DNA from: Persicaria tinctoria
Taxonomy: Eukaryota; Streptophyta; Magnoliopsida; Caryophyllales; Polygonaceae
Assembly: GCA_037127255.1 (NCBI GenBank)
Contig: JBANSL010000013.1
Location: 25,515,688-25,579,687 of the forward strand
DNA length: 64,000 nt
Direction of reading: 5' to 3'
Under the pieces are notes generated by a model. That model searched no databases, was not told where the DNA came from, and saw only the letters and a program-made list of their open reading frames with translations. Of this stretch, positions 22,957 to 34,542 are shown piece after piece. The position numbers and the translations under genes were made by a program. Numbering within the stretch: the first letter of the stretch is position 1; each line of letters opens with the position of its first letter.

Positions 22957-25745
22957 TTCTGAAGACCTCTACCCTATCACCACTGCTCGCCAAACGTCTC
23001 CCACCGCACCTACCGCCCTCGTTGCCCTTGGTTCTGACTTGTGGCACGCTCGTCTTGGTCATCCTGACAACCACATGCTTCAATGTCTCCGCACTAGCAA
23101 TTTAATTTCTTGTAATAAAGCCTCAGGCGCTTGCACTTCTTATGAAATCGTCAAGAGCAAGCGTCTTCCTTTTAGCATTTCTCATTCTCTTACATTTGCC
23201 CCATTTGATATTATACATTGTGACTTGTGGACATCTCCTATTTCGAGTGCTAGTGGTTTTTGATATTATTTGGTTGTCCTTGATGATTTTACCAAATTTT
23301 TTTGGGTTTTTCCCCTACGCCACAAATCGGAAACACAAAGTCATCTTGTCCATTTTCACACATTTGTCCGCACTCAATTTAATTTGCCTGTCAAGTCTAT
23401 TCAGTGCGACATGGGAGGCGAGTTTGACAAAACTTTCGTTTGCTCCTTTTGTCAACAAAATGGGATAGCCCTCCGCTTCTCTTGCCCCCAAACCTCTCCA
23501 CAAAATGGCAAAGCAGAACGCATCCTCCGCACCCTCAATGACAAAAACTCGAACCCTCCTCCATCACGCCTATCTCCCCCTCTCCTTTTGGGTTGAGGCA
23601 CTTCACATGGCCACCTATCTCCACAATATACTTCCCTCCAAAGCGATTGGCAACTCCATCCTAACTGTGGCGTTCTACAAGCGCTACTCTTCCTACAATC
23701 ACATTAGAGTGTTTGGATGTCTTTGCTTCCCCAACATGAGTGCCACCGCCCCTCACAAGCTCTCCCCACGATCCACCAAATGTGTCTTCTTGGGCATCTA
23801 CCCACACCATCGGGGCTACCGTTGTCTCTGCTTAGATACCAATCGGGTTGTCACTTCGCGCCATGTGATTTTCGACGAACAAACTTTCCCATTAGCCACA
23901 CCACCTACCACTGTTGTTCCCAACCCCCCTACACCACCCAATTCTGACGACTTCCCACCCCTCCCGCGCCACCTATTTCAACAGGCCACTTCCGGAACAT
24001 CACCTGCAAACAACCCGATACCTGCCAAAATTGATGTGCCGCGGCTGCAGGCAACCATCCCCTGGCGGCGCCCGCCGCAACCCCCGCAACACTACCCCCT
24101 CCCCCCCCGCAGGCAGCCCCACTTAACCCCCCGCCTCCGCTTGCACCCCCCGCCCAATCCATGAAGACCCGGTCCCAGTCCGGGATCTTCAAACCTAACC
24201 CCAAATACAACATTCTCACCCCGTCTCCTGACATATCCCCTCTACCCAAATCACCCCACAAGGCCTTACATGACCCGAACTGGCACACAACCATGATGGA
24301 TGAGTTTAGTGCTTTAATTAAAAACAGCACGTGGGACCTCGTTCCGAGGCCTCGGGACACAAATATCATTAACTACATGTGGTTGCTCAAACATAAGTAT
24401 AGGCCTGACGGGACTCTTGAGCGCCACAAGGCTCGCCTAGTGGTCAATGGCAAGTCTCAGGAGGTTGGGGTTGACTGTGACGAGACTTTCAACCCGATCG
24501 TCAAACCGGCTACCATTCGCACAGTTCTGAGTATCGCCCTCACCAAGGACTGGCCCATCCACCAACTGGACTTCAAGAATGCATTCTGTCACGGCAACCT
24601 TCAGGAGACTGTCTATATGCATCAGCCACCAGGCTTCTATGATCGCTCTTTCCCATCCCACGCCTGGTATTAACGATTCGCCTCGTACCTCACTGGTATT
24701 GGGTTTCAGGGCAGTCAGTCTGATCACTCCCTCTTTGTGTTCCACTCGGGGTCTGACACTGCCTATCTTCTCCTGTACGTCGATGACATTGTGCTCACAA
24801 CTTCCTCTACTTCCCTTCTGTCGAGGTTGATGGCCCTGCTGCGTTCAGAGTTTGCCATGACTGATCTAGGTTCCCTGAGCTACTTTCTTCGGCATCTCTG
24901 TGACTCGCACTCCTACTGCGCTGTTTCTTCATCAGCAGAAGTATGCCCTTGAGATCGTCGACAAAGCCAGAATGACGTCTTGCAAGCCCGCCACCACTCC
25001 TGTCGACTGCAAGTCCAAGCTCGATGCTGCCTCCAGTCCTAAGGTTGAGGATCCTACAGCCGACCACAGCCTGGTCGGTGCCCTACAGTATTTGACGTGC
25101 ATTAGGCCAGACATTGCCTTCATCGTCCAGCAGATCTACTTATACATGCATGATCCCCGCGAGCATCATCTTCAGGCACTCAAGAGGATCATCCGGTACA
25201 TCAAGGGCACCTCTGACATGGGATTGCATCTCGGTCGCATTCGTTTTGACTCCCTTACCGCATATTCCGATGCTGACTGGGCGGGTTGTCCTGAAACTCG
25301 CCGCTCCACATCTGGTTTCGCAGTGTACCTTGGCGACAATCTGGTCTCATGGTCCTCCAAGCATCAGGCCACCATCTTTCGCTCGAGTGCCGAGGTCGAG
25401 TATCGTGGTGTTGCCAACGCCGTGGCTGAGACCTGCTGGCTCCGCAACCTTTTCTGCGAGCTCAGGGTTCCGCTTCGTTTGGCTACATTGGTCTACTGCG
25501 ACAATGTCTCCGCTGTTTATCTGTCGTCGAACTCGGTTCAGCACCAGCAGACGAAGCATATCGAGATTGACATCCATTTCGTCAGAGAGAAGGTCGCCCT
25601 AGGCCAGGTTCGGGTACTTCATGTCCCTTCTGCACATCAGTATGCGAACATTTTCACAAAAGGATTACCTACTCCTATTTTTACTTATTTTCGTTCCAGT
25701 CTTGCTATTCGCTCACCTCTAGCTGCGACTGAGGGAGGATGTTAG
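22892..25745 (+). pseudogene. Copia pol remnant: integrase, RT, RNase H
   Basis: Integrase parts are WHARLGHPDNHML, IIHCDLW (first catalytic Asp), QCDMGGEFD (second Asp) and NGKAER (Glu). A stop at 23261 and a frameshift near 23550 interrupt it. After a Pro-rich linker, RT begins near 24161 (MMDEFSALIKNSTWDLVPR, HQLDFKNAFCHGNL). Around 24655 some 17 codons between FPSH and AWY are missing and the next codon is a stop. The catalytic YVDD is present near 24777. A frameshift near 24890 leads to a full-length RNase H frame (SDADWAGCPETRRSTSG, SWSSKHQATIFRSSAEVEY) ending at 25743-25745. Confidence 0.92.
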
Positions 25746-25874
25746 CAATATATTATTTATACTTGTCCATTTCATGTACAGTTACGATTGTACCCTCAGG
25801 TTTTCACCCATTGATATATATACAGGAGTAGGCATCTGAGATCCGTTAAGGACTCAGTTATCCAAACGCTTACA
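25740..25874 (+). repeat. 3' LTR of the short-LTR Copia
   Basis: 135 bp, begins TGTTAGCAAT immediately after the polypurine tract and ends GCTTACA. A handful of differences from the 5' LTR. Confidence 0.93.
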
Positions 25875-26957
25875 ATGATGACTGGGCTTGGCTCTAGCGA
25901 AACCCATCGTCAGTCTTCTTCTTTGCAAGATGGGAAGGCAAGGAGCGAGCCCGATCTTCGATTGTCGACGTTCCTCGAAGAATGAGAAGGTGAAATATCT
26001 CGATTAAGGATGAGAGAGAAGCCAAAAGTTTACATGGAGTCGGTGGAGAGATAGAGAGGGAGAGCCAAAATTTGCAGCTTAATTAGATTAACTATTATTT
26101 TGATATTTTTACGTACCGCCTATTTTTTTTTGTTTGTTTTTTGTTTTGTTGCTAGATTTTGTTACCAAATGCAAAGAAAACGCCCAAGAATCCAAGATGA
26201 ATTGCAACAATTGATTTGGGTAATACATCCTAACTCGGAAAGTTGCAACAATATTTTTGTTTTTTTGTATGTCTACCCATTGATTTTGTCTTATTCATCT
26301 ATATCTATATCATTCGTTCATCTGTTTTTTCTATAGTTGAACATTATTATTGGTATATTTTTCTAAGCTTGAGCTTAATTTTATACACATTAAAGTGTCT
26401 AATTGGTAAATAAAAAATCAAAGTGTCTAATTTATACAAGTGTTAGTTATTGTTGCTAATTAATTGATTTTTTTATTATCAATTCTCTCATTTAATTCTT
26501 CAAAAAATGGCTTAGCTTCAGGTTAACCCAATATAATATAGTTTTTCATGCTATTATTGATCAATTCATATAATTAATATAACATCTATATATTTTTATT
26601 TTAATTGAGTTTGCTCAATATAGATAAGATAAATTCAAATGTAAAAATATGGTTCATGATAATTAAGCACATACGTGCTAATTTATGAATAATCATATTA
26701 ATTATGAAATTTGAAGGGTTTTCTTTAATTTGAATTACTCCAGTTTAGAAGGGCTTAGTTGAGGCTTGGGGTCTAATTATAATTTATAATAAACTTTATA
26801 AAAGAATATATGAAGGTAGGTATGTATGACAGATGCATCATGCATGTTTACAAATACCTCTAATTAATTCTCAAAAATTTGATGGCCGGATCGATATTGA
26901 TTATATATACTCCGTATGTTTTTATTGTTTTAGTTAATATTCTATGAGGGTTGATAG
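25875..26957 (+). other. Helitron body between two inserted elements
   Basis: The first ~170 bases continue the unidentified sequence cut by the Copia. The remainder is AT-rich. A small frame at 26100-26336 has no recognisable domain and is probably chance. Confidence 0.4.
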
Positions 26958-26978
26958 ATACACCGCAAATTGTGATTA

Positions 26979-27195
26979 AGGATTTGCACGTCCTTATTGA
27001 CGTTCATGCACGTCGTTAACAACGTGCAAGTGTGGAACTGTGCACGTCGACTAGCAAACTAGGGTTTGCACGTCCTTAACAACGTGCAAGTATTACATGT
27101 CCTTAACGACGCGCAAATCATGTGCGCACGTCCTTAACGACGTGCAATACTTGCACGTTGTTAAGGATTTGCACGTTGTTAAGGACGTGCAAACC
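26979..27195. repeat. Left subterminal palindromic array (GCACGTCCTTAA units)
   Basis: At least six copies of GCACGTCCTTAA/TTAAGGACGTGC and variants (CGTCGTTAACAACGTGC, CGTTGTTAAGGACGTGC) in both orientations, able to fold into stems. The right end has the same units. Such subterminal repeats usually bind transposase (inference). Confidence 0.85.
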
Positions 27196-27216
27196 CTAGT
27201 TAGGGTTTTGCGTGAA

Positions 27217-27252
27217 GGGTTTAGGGTTTAGGGTTTAGGGTTTAGGGTTTTC
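27217..27252. repeat. Interstitial telomere-like repeat
   Basis: About four and a half tandem units of TTTAGGG, the plant telomere repeat, next to the left subterminal array. It is short and internal to a transposon, so not a chromosome end. Confidence 0.9.
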
Positions 27253-27401
27253 CGAGGGTTTTTTAGCGTTAATTGAAAGAAATTGAAGGGTTTAGCTAGT
27301 GGAGTTTAAGGATTTAGGGTCTAATTAAATGGCAAGCAATAATTGTTAAGGTTTTCATTCGGATAATATGCGAATAATGTTACAAGGAACGGAAAAAAGG
27401 T

Positions 27402-27885
27402 TTACATCCATAATTGTAATAAACTGGTGGAATAAAATCTAGGAAAAGTGTAAAGGGCGACCGGACTCATCACGTAAGGCTCGAAATCTCTCAAACTGAG
27501 CTTGAAACGGAGCATCCCATCCTTCGACGCTCGGTTGATGATGTGCGACCCATTTTGGCGGAGGCGGCGGAATAGGAGCGTCAGGACGCAACCTGATATA
27601 TGAGAACGGAAAATTAGAGTTAGAGTATTGACATGTAGATGAAAACCATGAATAGGTAATAAAAAAAGACGTTTGAAGTCGTACCGCGGCAAAATGGTCT
27701 TGGTTTCCGATGCAGGCTAAACCAAGGGTTGCTGATTGAGGGTTGTTAGCAGGTGTCGGCGAGGTCATGGGGAGACATGTGAACGGATGACGCCAAGCTA
27801 GGACGACGAGAGGAATCTGATATACTGTTGCAAATACTAAACCCATGATGGGTAACTCTATCCACCGTCTCCTATCACCATGCAC
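27402..27885 (-). pseudogene. OTU-domain protein fragment of a Mutator-like element (C-terminal part)
   Basis: Minus-strand coding runs from 27885 (HGDRRRWIELPIMG) through LACIGNQDHFAAVRLQ. A GT..AG intron (about 27674-27600) follows, then PPPPPKWVAHHQPSVEGWDA and QFERFRALRDESGRPLHFS to a stop. The layout (W-x-x-m-P-x-M-G, a mid strand, then a G-x-x-x-x-x-H-F motif and a W-containing Pro-rich tail) matches OTU-type proteins encoded by plant Mutator-like elements as I remember them. The His of the N/D-H-F motif would be the cysteine protease His. The N-terminal part with the catalytic Cys was cut off by the Gypsy LTR starting at 27890. Confidence 0.6.
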
Positions 27886-27889
27886 AACT

Positions 27890-30850
27890 TGTAAAGGTCC
27901 GGATTTTTTAATAATAACTTTTGGAAAAATGAATTTAAATCAGATTTAATTAGAATGTTTCAAGGAAAACTCGTCTTTAATCTACTAAATCGAAATTAAA
28001 ATTCTTAGATCGAATTCCGGCCCAATTTTTCAATTTATACAAAATAGATTTTATTCCGCTTTTTAGGAATTCCATTATTAAATTCGGATTGAAAAGTTAA
28101 AAGATTATTTGTAAACGAGTCGGGATAAGATCGAAAAGCGGATTTCAGAATTTTATTCGGGTATTTAGGAGTCATATTGGGATCACAAAAAGGGTTGTCT
28201 TCATCTCCTCTTACACGTCCGAAATTCAACAGATATGATTCAACAACAACTATTTCATTTCATTTCCCATTGTAGCTAAATATCCCCACCACTTTATTCT
28301 TCCCTCAAGCCTGTTCTCCCCCTCCTTGTTCGATGGTAGCAGTAGTAGGAGCATGAGCCTCCCCTCTTATTTTAAAGCTGATTTTAAATAAAGCCCCTTT
28401 TTGAATTACCATACAGTTCAAACCCATTCCATTCTCTCCATTCTCCCCTCCCTTATCTGGAATCTCAACTTCATAAATCAAACACCCTCTCTTTCCCTTG
28501 GGTTTTGGCGAGGGCCAAGCAACCACACCACTCCACCTCCAGATCTGTCGACAACCACCACCACGTTTTACCACCACCTCCTCCCTACCCTCGCCGTCGT
28601 CGTTGTTCGTTGCCTTGAGGCCCAGCCGCAAGAGCCTTCTCCTCCCCGTTGCCGTGAGAAAGACCAGAGCACCCTCACACCCGAGTTCCTCCTCCCTCTC
28701 CTCTCCGTTGAACCCAGCAGCAGCAGTAGCTCTCCCGAGGTCCTCCTCCGCCAAGCCGGAAGCAGCCACCGACCGCCGGCGCCGCCATCCCCTCCCCTGT
28801 CTTCTGTTCGAGTCCGGTAAGGCTTCCTCCAACCTCCTTTCGATCCAAAAGCCTTAAAGGTCCCCCTTTTTGAACTCTACCTTAGTTCCAGGACCGAGAA
28901 TCGCAGCCCCGAGCCACCGGCGACACCGAAGAACTCCGACGAAGGCCCGACGACGAATGAGCCGCGCGAATCTCCTTCGGTGAGCTCCTTCTCCTTCTTC
29001 TTCCCTTTATGCTCGATTCTCTCTCATTGGCGTCGGGTTGGGTGGTCGGAGCCGGGTTTTTGCCGCCGGAAGCCCATACTCCCCTCTCCCTTTCTCCATT
29101 TTCGAACCCAGCAGAGCTCCTGCCCTTTCCTTCTTTCTTTCAGTCAAAAATGGAAGAAGAAGACTTGTGGGGCCCGCTCCGTTTTTAGTTCTCACCCATG
29201 GGCCCCTCTCTTTCATTTTGTTTACTAAAATCCGAAGATCAAAAGGGTTGAAAGCTTGGGTTGTGGGCTGGAGGTGAGTTTGGGCTTTTGTGTGGGCTAA
29301 TCTTGATGATTTGTATATGTATAGTGTTTAATAAATATAAAGCTTACTTATTATATATATTTTTACCGAATAGTATATTATTAAATGATTTGAGAATGGA
29401 TTATTATATTATATTATACCATGACCTTTTTAAAGTTATTGAGATTTAAAAATACATCATCGTTGGACTTGAATTTTAAAACGAGAAATTCGGAAAAGGT
29501 TTTCAAGGTCGGATATTTGTTTTATAAAATAAGAAGGGGAATTTGGGAGAATACTCTAACCTTGTCGGATTTCGAACTCTTGTAACTTATACCGTTCAAG
29601 GATGTTATGCTTTGGTTTTGAAATGAGAATGTGACATGAGTAAGAATGTGTTATGGAAACTTGATGGAGATTTGGAAATCTCGGAATGACTTGGCTTTCA
29701 GATGTTTTCTCGTATCGGAAAATGGTTTTGGGAATGGTTTGGGAACATGGTCTCTATGTGTGTAATTAGTAGCATTGTAGCTTACTGCATTCCTTACAAT
29801 TATAATAGGTGCTTGTCGATTGTTTGGACTTTGCCCTTTGGTATATCTTGCTGTTCGGCTTTCCAGGTGAGTTCCTATATGAGCTCACTCAGATTCGAAA
29901 AGAGATCTCCCTGCTTGTAGCCATGTGCATACTAGGTGCTTGCATTCATAATAAAGCATGCCATGTAGTATCATGCTAGGATTGCACTTGTGATTGAGCA
30001 TTCGTTTACTCATTGCTTTTGTAAACAGAACGGCCGTTATCTGTGAAGTAACTAGAGTCATTGCTAGGGTTATAGGACGACCTAGTCTCATCGGGTCCCG
30101 TCCTGAGTCAATCGAGTCATGAACTTCCTTATATTATGAGATGCCTGCGGGCTTTATTGTGGAGCGGGTTGGGCATGCGTGCTGCCCGATTATGAATGAA
30201 TGCATTCACGAGCTGGCCAGTCTCCGCCCTATCGGAAGGGGGTGGAGGTAGGAGAGGGATATACCACTTGGTATTCGGTGCTAATGCCTCATTATATTTA
30301 TGCACTTGATCTTAGAAGCATGTTAGTGTGTTAATATTCCGCCTTGCACCTAGAAGCATCTTTATTAGGACTAGCGTGTGTATGTGTCTGCTGGTTTGGG
30401 ATTATATTGCGTAGGGCTTCGATCTGACACCGCCCCGCATACATTTTTTTTAGGTTGTTTTGCAGCATGATTATTCCTTGTTTCCGTGATGTGGGAACTC
30501 TCTTGGGCGATCTCAAAGAAATGGTTTAACTCCACTAACATTGTATATTAAATTTCGATAAATACGCTTATTGATTTAGTTTTGACTCGGCTCTGCCGTG
30601 TCACTCTCTTATATTAGACCTTGATTCTGTTATTTGCATAATTATTGGTTCTTCACGCTTAGAATTATGACAGGTACAGGGGACTTCCCCGGGGATTCCA
30701 ACGATCCCTTCGAATTTTGGGTACGAAATCCCACTTGAAAACGTTAGAGTAGAATTTCAAACCTTCAACCTGTACTCGGGGCGCAAGATCCTAACGAGGG
30801 GTTTCATCCCTCGAAACGTAACCTGGGAATCATAATCCCGGGCCGTTACA
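27890..30850 (+). repeat. Gypsy LTR (2,961 bp)
   Basis: Borders are as TG..CA with the primer site four bases downstream. Open frames inside (for example 28305-28857 on both strands, 28980-29277) lie in Pro/Ser- and Glu-rich GC-biased sequence; I do not regard them as genes. Confidence 0.75.
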
Positions 30851-31640
30851 AAGATGGTATCAGAGCCAGGTTATGCAAACCGAGTATGATAGGTTGAAGT
30901 GGTTTTGAAAATGGCCCAAGGTTTTCAAATGGTTTTTCAAAAAAAAATTAAGGGGCAAAATGAATTTAATATGGCTAACTCAAATGGACTAAATATGAAC
31001 TTGACTCAATAAATCTGGTAATCAAACAAAGGGAAACGAAGGGGTAGTGAAGGCGCTAGACCATCCCTATTCGATGTAGTTGGGAACGGGTAGGCAAAAT
31101 ATAGCTTGTTCTTTACTGATGGGCCTACAAGACTCCAAGGCTTTGTGTCGTAGTGGCTGGAGTGGCGAGTTTGGTAGAGACCGTGAGGTTTTGCCCCTCC
31201 GGTTAGTCGCCCCTCGAAGGGCGGCCCATAGGATAGCTTAATTGTTGATTGTTCTATGCTGAGTGCTATTTGCTTAAATTGGAGACATGGCTGTTATTTG
31301 ACTATGAAACATGTGTTAAATGCCTACTTGAATGGAATAGCGGGGGAGACCTTCTGTCATTATAGAGTCGGGATTCCAGTCCTCGTGGGATCGCCTTCGA
31401 CCCCTTAAGTTGACTACTTTCTTCTTTGGTCTTCTTTTCCTGACCCCACTAAATGTCTTTATTGAGCTTTCGTTGTGATGTCGGTATGTTGTATGGGAAA
31501 TTGGGAGGAATAACCACATTTGAGGTTGTATGGGAGTACGCTACTACATGAACCCTTTTCCGCCCTACTCGAGAGTTACATGAGTATTCCACGGGAAATG
31601 AGTCATGGAAGTGAGTCAGAGTCGCCCTTGTAGATCTCTA
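27890..31640 (+). mobile_element. Gypsy retrotransposon fragment: one 2.96-kb LTR, primer site, start of internal region
   Basis: The LTR begins TGTAAAGGTCCGG at 27890 and ends GGGCCGTTACA at 30850, the inverted-repeat ends typical of plant chromovirus-type LTRs. TGGTATCAGAGCC at 30855-30867 is an exact initiator-Met primer binding site. About 770 bases of internal sequence follow without a recognisable gag, then the element is lost; the right border is my estimate. No second LTR exists here. Confidence 0.75.
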
Positions 31641-31645
31641 TGGGA

Positions 31646-32729
31646 TTATCTTAGTTGCTTCGTCCATGATTGCATGATTGATGTTCCCTCTGCACATAGG
31701 CCCATGGTAGTGTGATCAACGTTGTTTCGACCCCAGTTGAACCCTCCGAACACATCATCACGTCCACGTCGAGCTGAGATCGCTTGTGCACGATGTCGAG
31801 CAGCATTTCGAGCAACACATGCTTCTTCTCTCTCAAATCTTTCCCTTAACTCCTCGTGTGGCAACGGGTTGGTTCTGCAGGCACTCCTCGTATGCTTTTT
31901 ATTTTAATGTATTTTAATATATTTTAATGTCTTTTAATATATTTTAATGTTTTTTATTTTAATGTATTTTAATACATTTTAATGTCTTTTAATATACTTT
32001 AATGTTTTTTATTTTAATGTGTTTTAATATCTTTTAATGTCTTTTAATATACTTTAATATATATTTTTAATGACTTTTAATGTTATTCTATTGTCTTTTG
32101 ATGTATTGTAACATATTTTTATATGTTTTAATGTCTTTTAATATATTTTAATATATAATAATCGCTTTTAATGTAGTTTGTACATAAAGTACAAACTATA
32201 ATTAAATCTATCAAATTATATTATAAAACTATATTATTATCTATCAAACTATATACTATAAACATATAACAAATCATAAAAACTATATACTATCAATTAT
32301 AATCTATCAAATTATATTATAAAACTATATTATAATTTATCAAACTATATTATAAAACTAAATTAAATAAAATAAATAATTCAAATAACATACCGGTGGG
32401 GTCGGGACCGGAGACACCTCAATAGTCCGCCGCTTCCGCGGCGGTAATAGAGGATCCTCCCACTCCGCCACTGCTCCACCACCACCACCAGACGCCGCAT
32501 CGGCCACTACTCCGCCACCACCACCCTCCAATTGCGCATCTGCCGCTGCGCGCAGCTCCACCAACACCACCACCGTCACCACCACCACCACCCTCCTCAG
32601 CCTCCATTGGAGCCACCTCCATCGCCACCGCCCCACCACCACCCTCCCGCATCTCTCTCTCCGGCTCCATATCTCTCGTTGTCTCGATCTCTCTCCGGCT
32701 CCATCTCCGGCAAGCTCTCTCTGTCTCGA

Positions 32730-32777
<48 letters not shown>

Positions 32778-32905
32778 GCAGTATATCTCTCTCTCTCTCA
32801 CGCTCGTCGCCGACCGCCGCTCTCTCTTTCTCACTATCGATTTGGATCTGGAAGTGGGAACGACGAAGCACGTCAGCTTCGAATTTAGATGACGAGCTTG
32901 CACGT
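31646..32905 (-). CDS. Unidentified two-exon coding region at the right end of the TIR element
   Basis: On the minus strand a frame rich in Gly/Arg/Glu repeats ends EWEDPLLPPRKRRTIEVSP and a donor, CCACCG|GTATGTT, near 32395. An acceptor CCTGCAG near 31877 precedes NPLPHEELRERFEREEACVA and ISARRGRDDVFGGFNWGRN, stopping near 31646. The join stays open. The low-complexity part overlaps a CT microsatellite (about 32731-32774), so much of exon 1 may be noise. The charged, helical exon 2 looks like real protein. I do not recognise the family. By position it could be the 5' part of the gene whose 3' end is the OTU fragment, cut by the Gypsy insertion (inference). Confidence 0.35.
31903..32165. repeat. 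AT-rich tandem repeat (TTTTAATGTM)n
   Basis: About 25 degenerate copies of a 10-base unit TTTTAATGTA/TTTTAATATA. It lies inside the intron of the region described at 31646-32905. Confidence 0.85.
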
Positions 32906-33034
32906 CCTTAAGGACGTGCAGCACGTGCTTAAGGACGTGTAAGCACGTTTTTAAAAAAAAATAAAGACGTGCATGCACGTCCGGGCACGGGTGGTTGCAA
33001 ACCCAGCTGCACGTCCTTAAGGATGTGTGGATTT
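32891..33034. repeat. Right subterminal palindromic array
   Basis: GCACGTCCTTAAGGACGTGC appears complete at about 32899-32918, followed by GCACGTGCTTAAGGACGTG, GACGTGCATGCACGTC and GCACGTCCTTAAGGATGTG. The same units occur at the left end. Confidence 0.85.
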
Positions 33035-33043
33035 GCGGTGTAT

Positions 33044-34542
33044 TTAGCCGAAATGTATTCTATTATTTTTCACACTCACATTTTAAGTATGTACGTTGAG
33101 AGTCAATGAACATACTAGAAGCTTTGATATTAAACTTGGAAGCTAGCAATGAAGATAAGAGTGATAAGAGTGAATGGACAGATCTACATATGTACAAGCT
33201 AGGAGCAACTATATACGAAGACTCGATCAAATATTCGATCGATCATTTATTTATTTTTTATAAAAAAAATAACACAATAAATCTACTTTTACGAATTTCA
33301 TGCGAAAATATGATTACTTTTCCCTCTTTCTCTTGCCTTTATATACGTATGTACAATTAACCATTTTTGTTTAATTATATTTATTATTGGCATTGACATA
33401 TTATGAATTTTAATTCCCCCAACCTGTATAGTGTTATTTTAAACCTTCGATCCATTGTGGCAAGAAGAGTAATATTTACCACTGATGTAATCTTAAACAT
33501 AAAGCGGCCGAAAATATTATATGAAACTCTTATATCTCTCTCTCACATTTTGTTTCAATTTGCTAAATTTTATACATTGGAGATTGTGAATACTATTTTT
33601 TTTGTTAATATATATGTTAATTATTTTGTTGAAATGATTTATAATTTTTTTATTCATAACTTGTGTTTTTATTTTTAGTTGAATCATATGAAGATGAAAA
33701 AACATCATTGATTAATTTTACTTGGAATCCAAAGAAATTGCCATTTGCTTATTTGTAAAATAAAAAGATATTCATTTAATATTTTATAATTAAGGCATTC
33801 AACTTAATGCATTGAAGGTAATATGAGAAAAAAATAAAGTTAAATTAATAAATAGGCATAAATTAGAAGATGAAAAGATATTCATTAATTTTACCTAAAA
33901 CTAATTAAATTAATTGGTCATTAATTAAATCATTTGATAGTCATTTAATTTTTTACTTTTAAGACTATAATGTTATATCTAATAAATCTCATATTTATGT
34001 TATTCAAAATTATATACTCTTAGGTCATATCTTATAAATTAATTTATTTTCTTAAAAAACAACCTTTATATATATATTTGACATAGGTTAATTAGGAGGA
34101 AAAAAAACATGGAAATGAGAAGAATTTCATAGTTACCCTAAAACAAGAAGAAGTTCATAGAATAAGAGACTCGATTGAGAAGAAATAGGTATATATTAAT
34201 TTTTTTTAAAAACAAGAAGTTCATATTAGTTTTGCATCTTATTATTCATTTTTCAAAATTAATGTATGTCAAAGAAGAGAGGTTTTAAAATTAAATCAAT
34301 TAAATTGTATTAAAGTACATTATTATACCAATATCAATAAAAATTAATGTCAAAGCGCATGTATAATAAAAGTTTGATTATTTTTAATATTAATTAAAAA
34401 TAAATAACGTGTAAATCAAATATTGCATAAAGCAAATTACATTTAACGAACTAGATAAACCTAATAGAGCATATCAGCTAACTAAATGAGCAAACAACGT
34501 AACTAAAACATGTCCCGTGCATCGCACGGGCATGCTCACTAG
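33044..34542 (+). other. AT-rich 3' part of the large Helitron
   Basis: Very AT-rich with no recognisable coding region; small frames at 33106-33360 and 33403-33678 have no domain. The end carries the Helitron hairpin at 34514-34530 and CTAG at 34539-34542. Confidence 0.6.

Larger units (their letters stand above)
21267..25874 (+). mobile_element. Ty1/Copia retrotransposon with 136-bp LTRs
   Basis: LTRs are at 21267-21402 and 25740-25874, TGTTAGCAAT..ACA, flanked by GTGAT and ATGAT (one difference). The primer site TGGTATCGAGC is at 21403 and the polypurine tract GAGGGAGGA at 25731-25739. Coding order is gag, protease, integrase, RT, RNase H. Very short LTRs and the sequence style suggest the Ale/Retrofit group (inference). 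Several frameshifts, stops and one deletion have inactivated it. Confidence 0.92.
26958..33043. mobile_element. TIR DNA transposon with palindromic subterminal arrays, probable Mutator-like
   Basis: Left end ATACACCGCAAAT (26958-26970) and right end ATTTGCGGTGTAT (33031-33043) are perfect inverted repeats of 13 bp. Next to each lies an array of the palindrome-forming unit GCACGTCCTTAASGACGTGC: about 26983-27195 on the left and 32891-33034 on the right. Inside, on the minus strand, are a C-terminal OTU-type coding fragment of a kind found in plant Mutator-like elements and a probable 5' exon at the right. I found no convincing target duplication. A Gypsy LTR sits inside, so the native element is roughly 2.5 kb. 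Confidence 0.65.
20155..34542 (+). mobile_element. Large (14.4-kb span) non-autonomous Helitron inside the 5' LTR
   Basis: The 5' end TCTATAATATATATC begins at 20155 after host A. The 3' end is CACTAG at 34537-34542 before host T, preceded by the stem-loop CCCGTGCATCGCACGGG (34514-34530). Comparison with the intact 3' LTR shows the LTR sequence broken exactly between these points: ..GTGATA joins TTGAATAAGAGATTG, against GTGATATTAAATATATAAGAG in the 3' copy. No Rep/helicase gene was found. Without the Copia and TIR elements inside, about 3.7 kb is its own sequence. A second 5'-end-like motif lies near 20347. Confidence 0.88.

Noticed and set aside
27217..27252. TTTAGGG repeats as a possible chromosome end
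   Set aside because: Only four to five units, inside a transposon with sequence continuing on both sides.
28305..28857. Overlapping open frames of 119-175 codons on both strands
   Set aside because: They lie within a Gypsy LTR in GC-biased low-complexity sequence and show no known domain.
32500..32800. Spaced repeats considered as a CRISPR array
   Set aside because: Simple CCA/CT repeats without spacers, in a plant nuclear context.
32358..32978. 206-codon frame with long Arg-Glu runs
   Set aside because: The central part is a read-through of a CT microsatellite; only its end near 32400 was kept as part of a possible exon.
20155..34542. Search for a Rep/helicase gene that would make the Helitron autonomous
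   Set aside because: No rolling-circle or helicase motifs in any frame of its own sequence.
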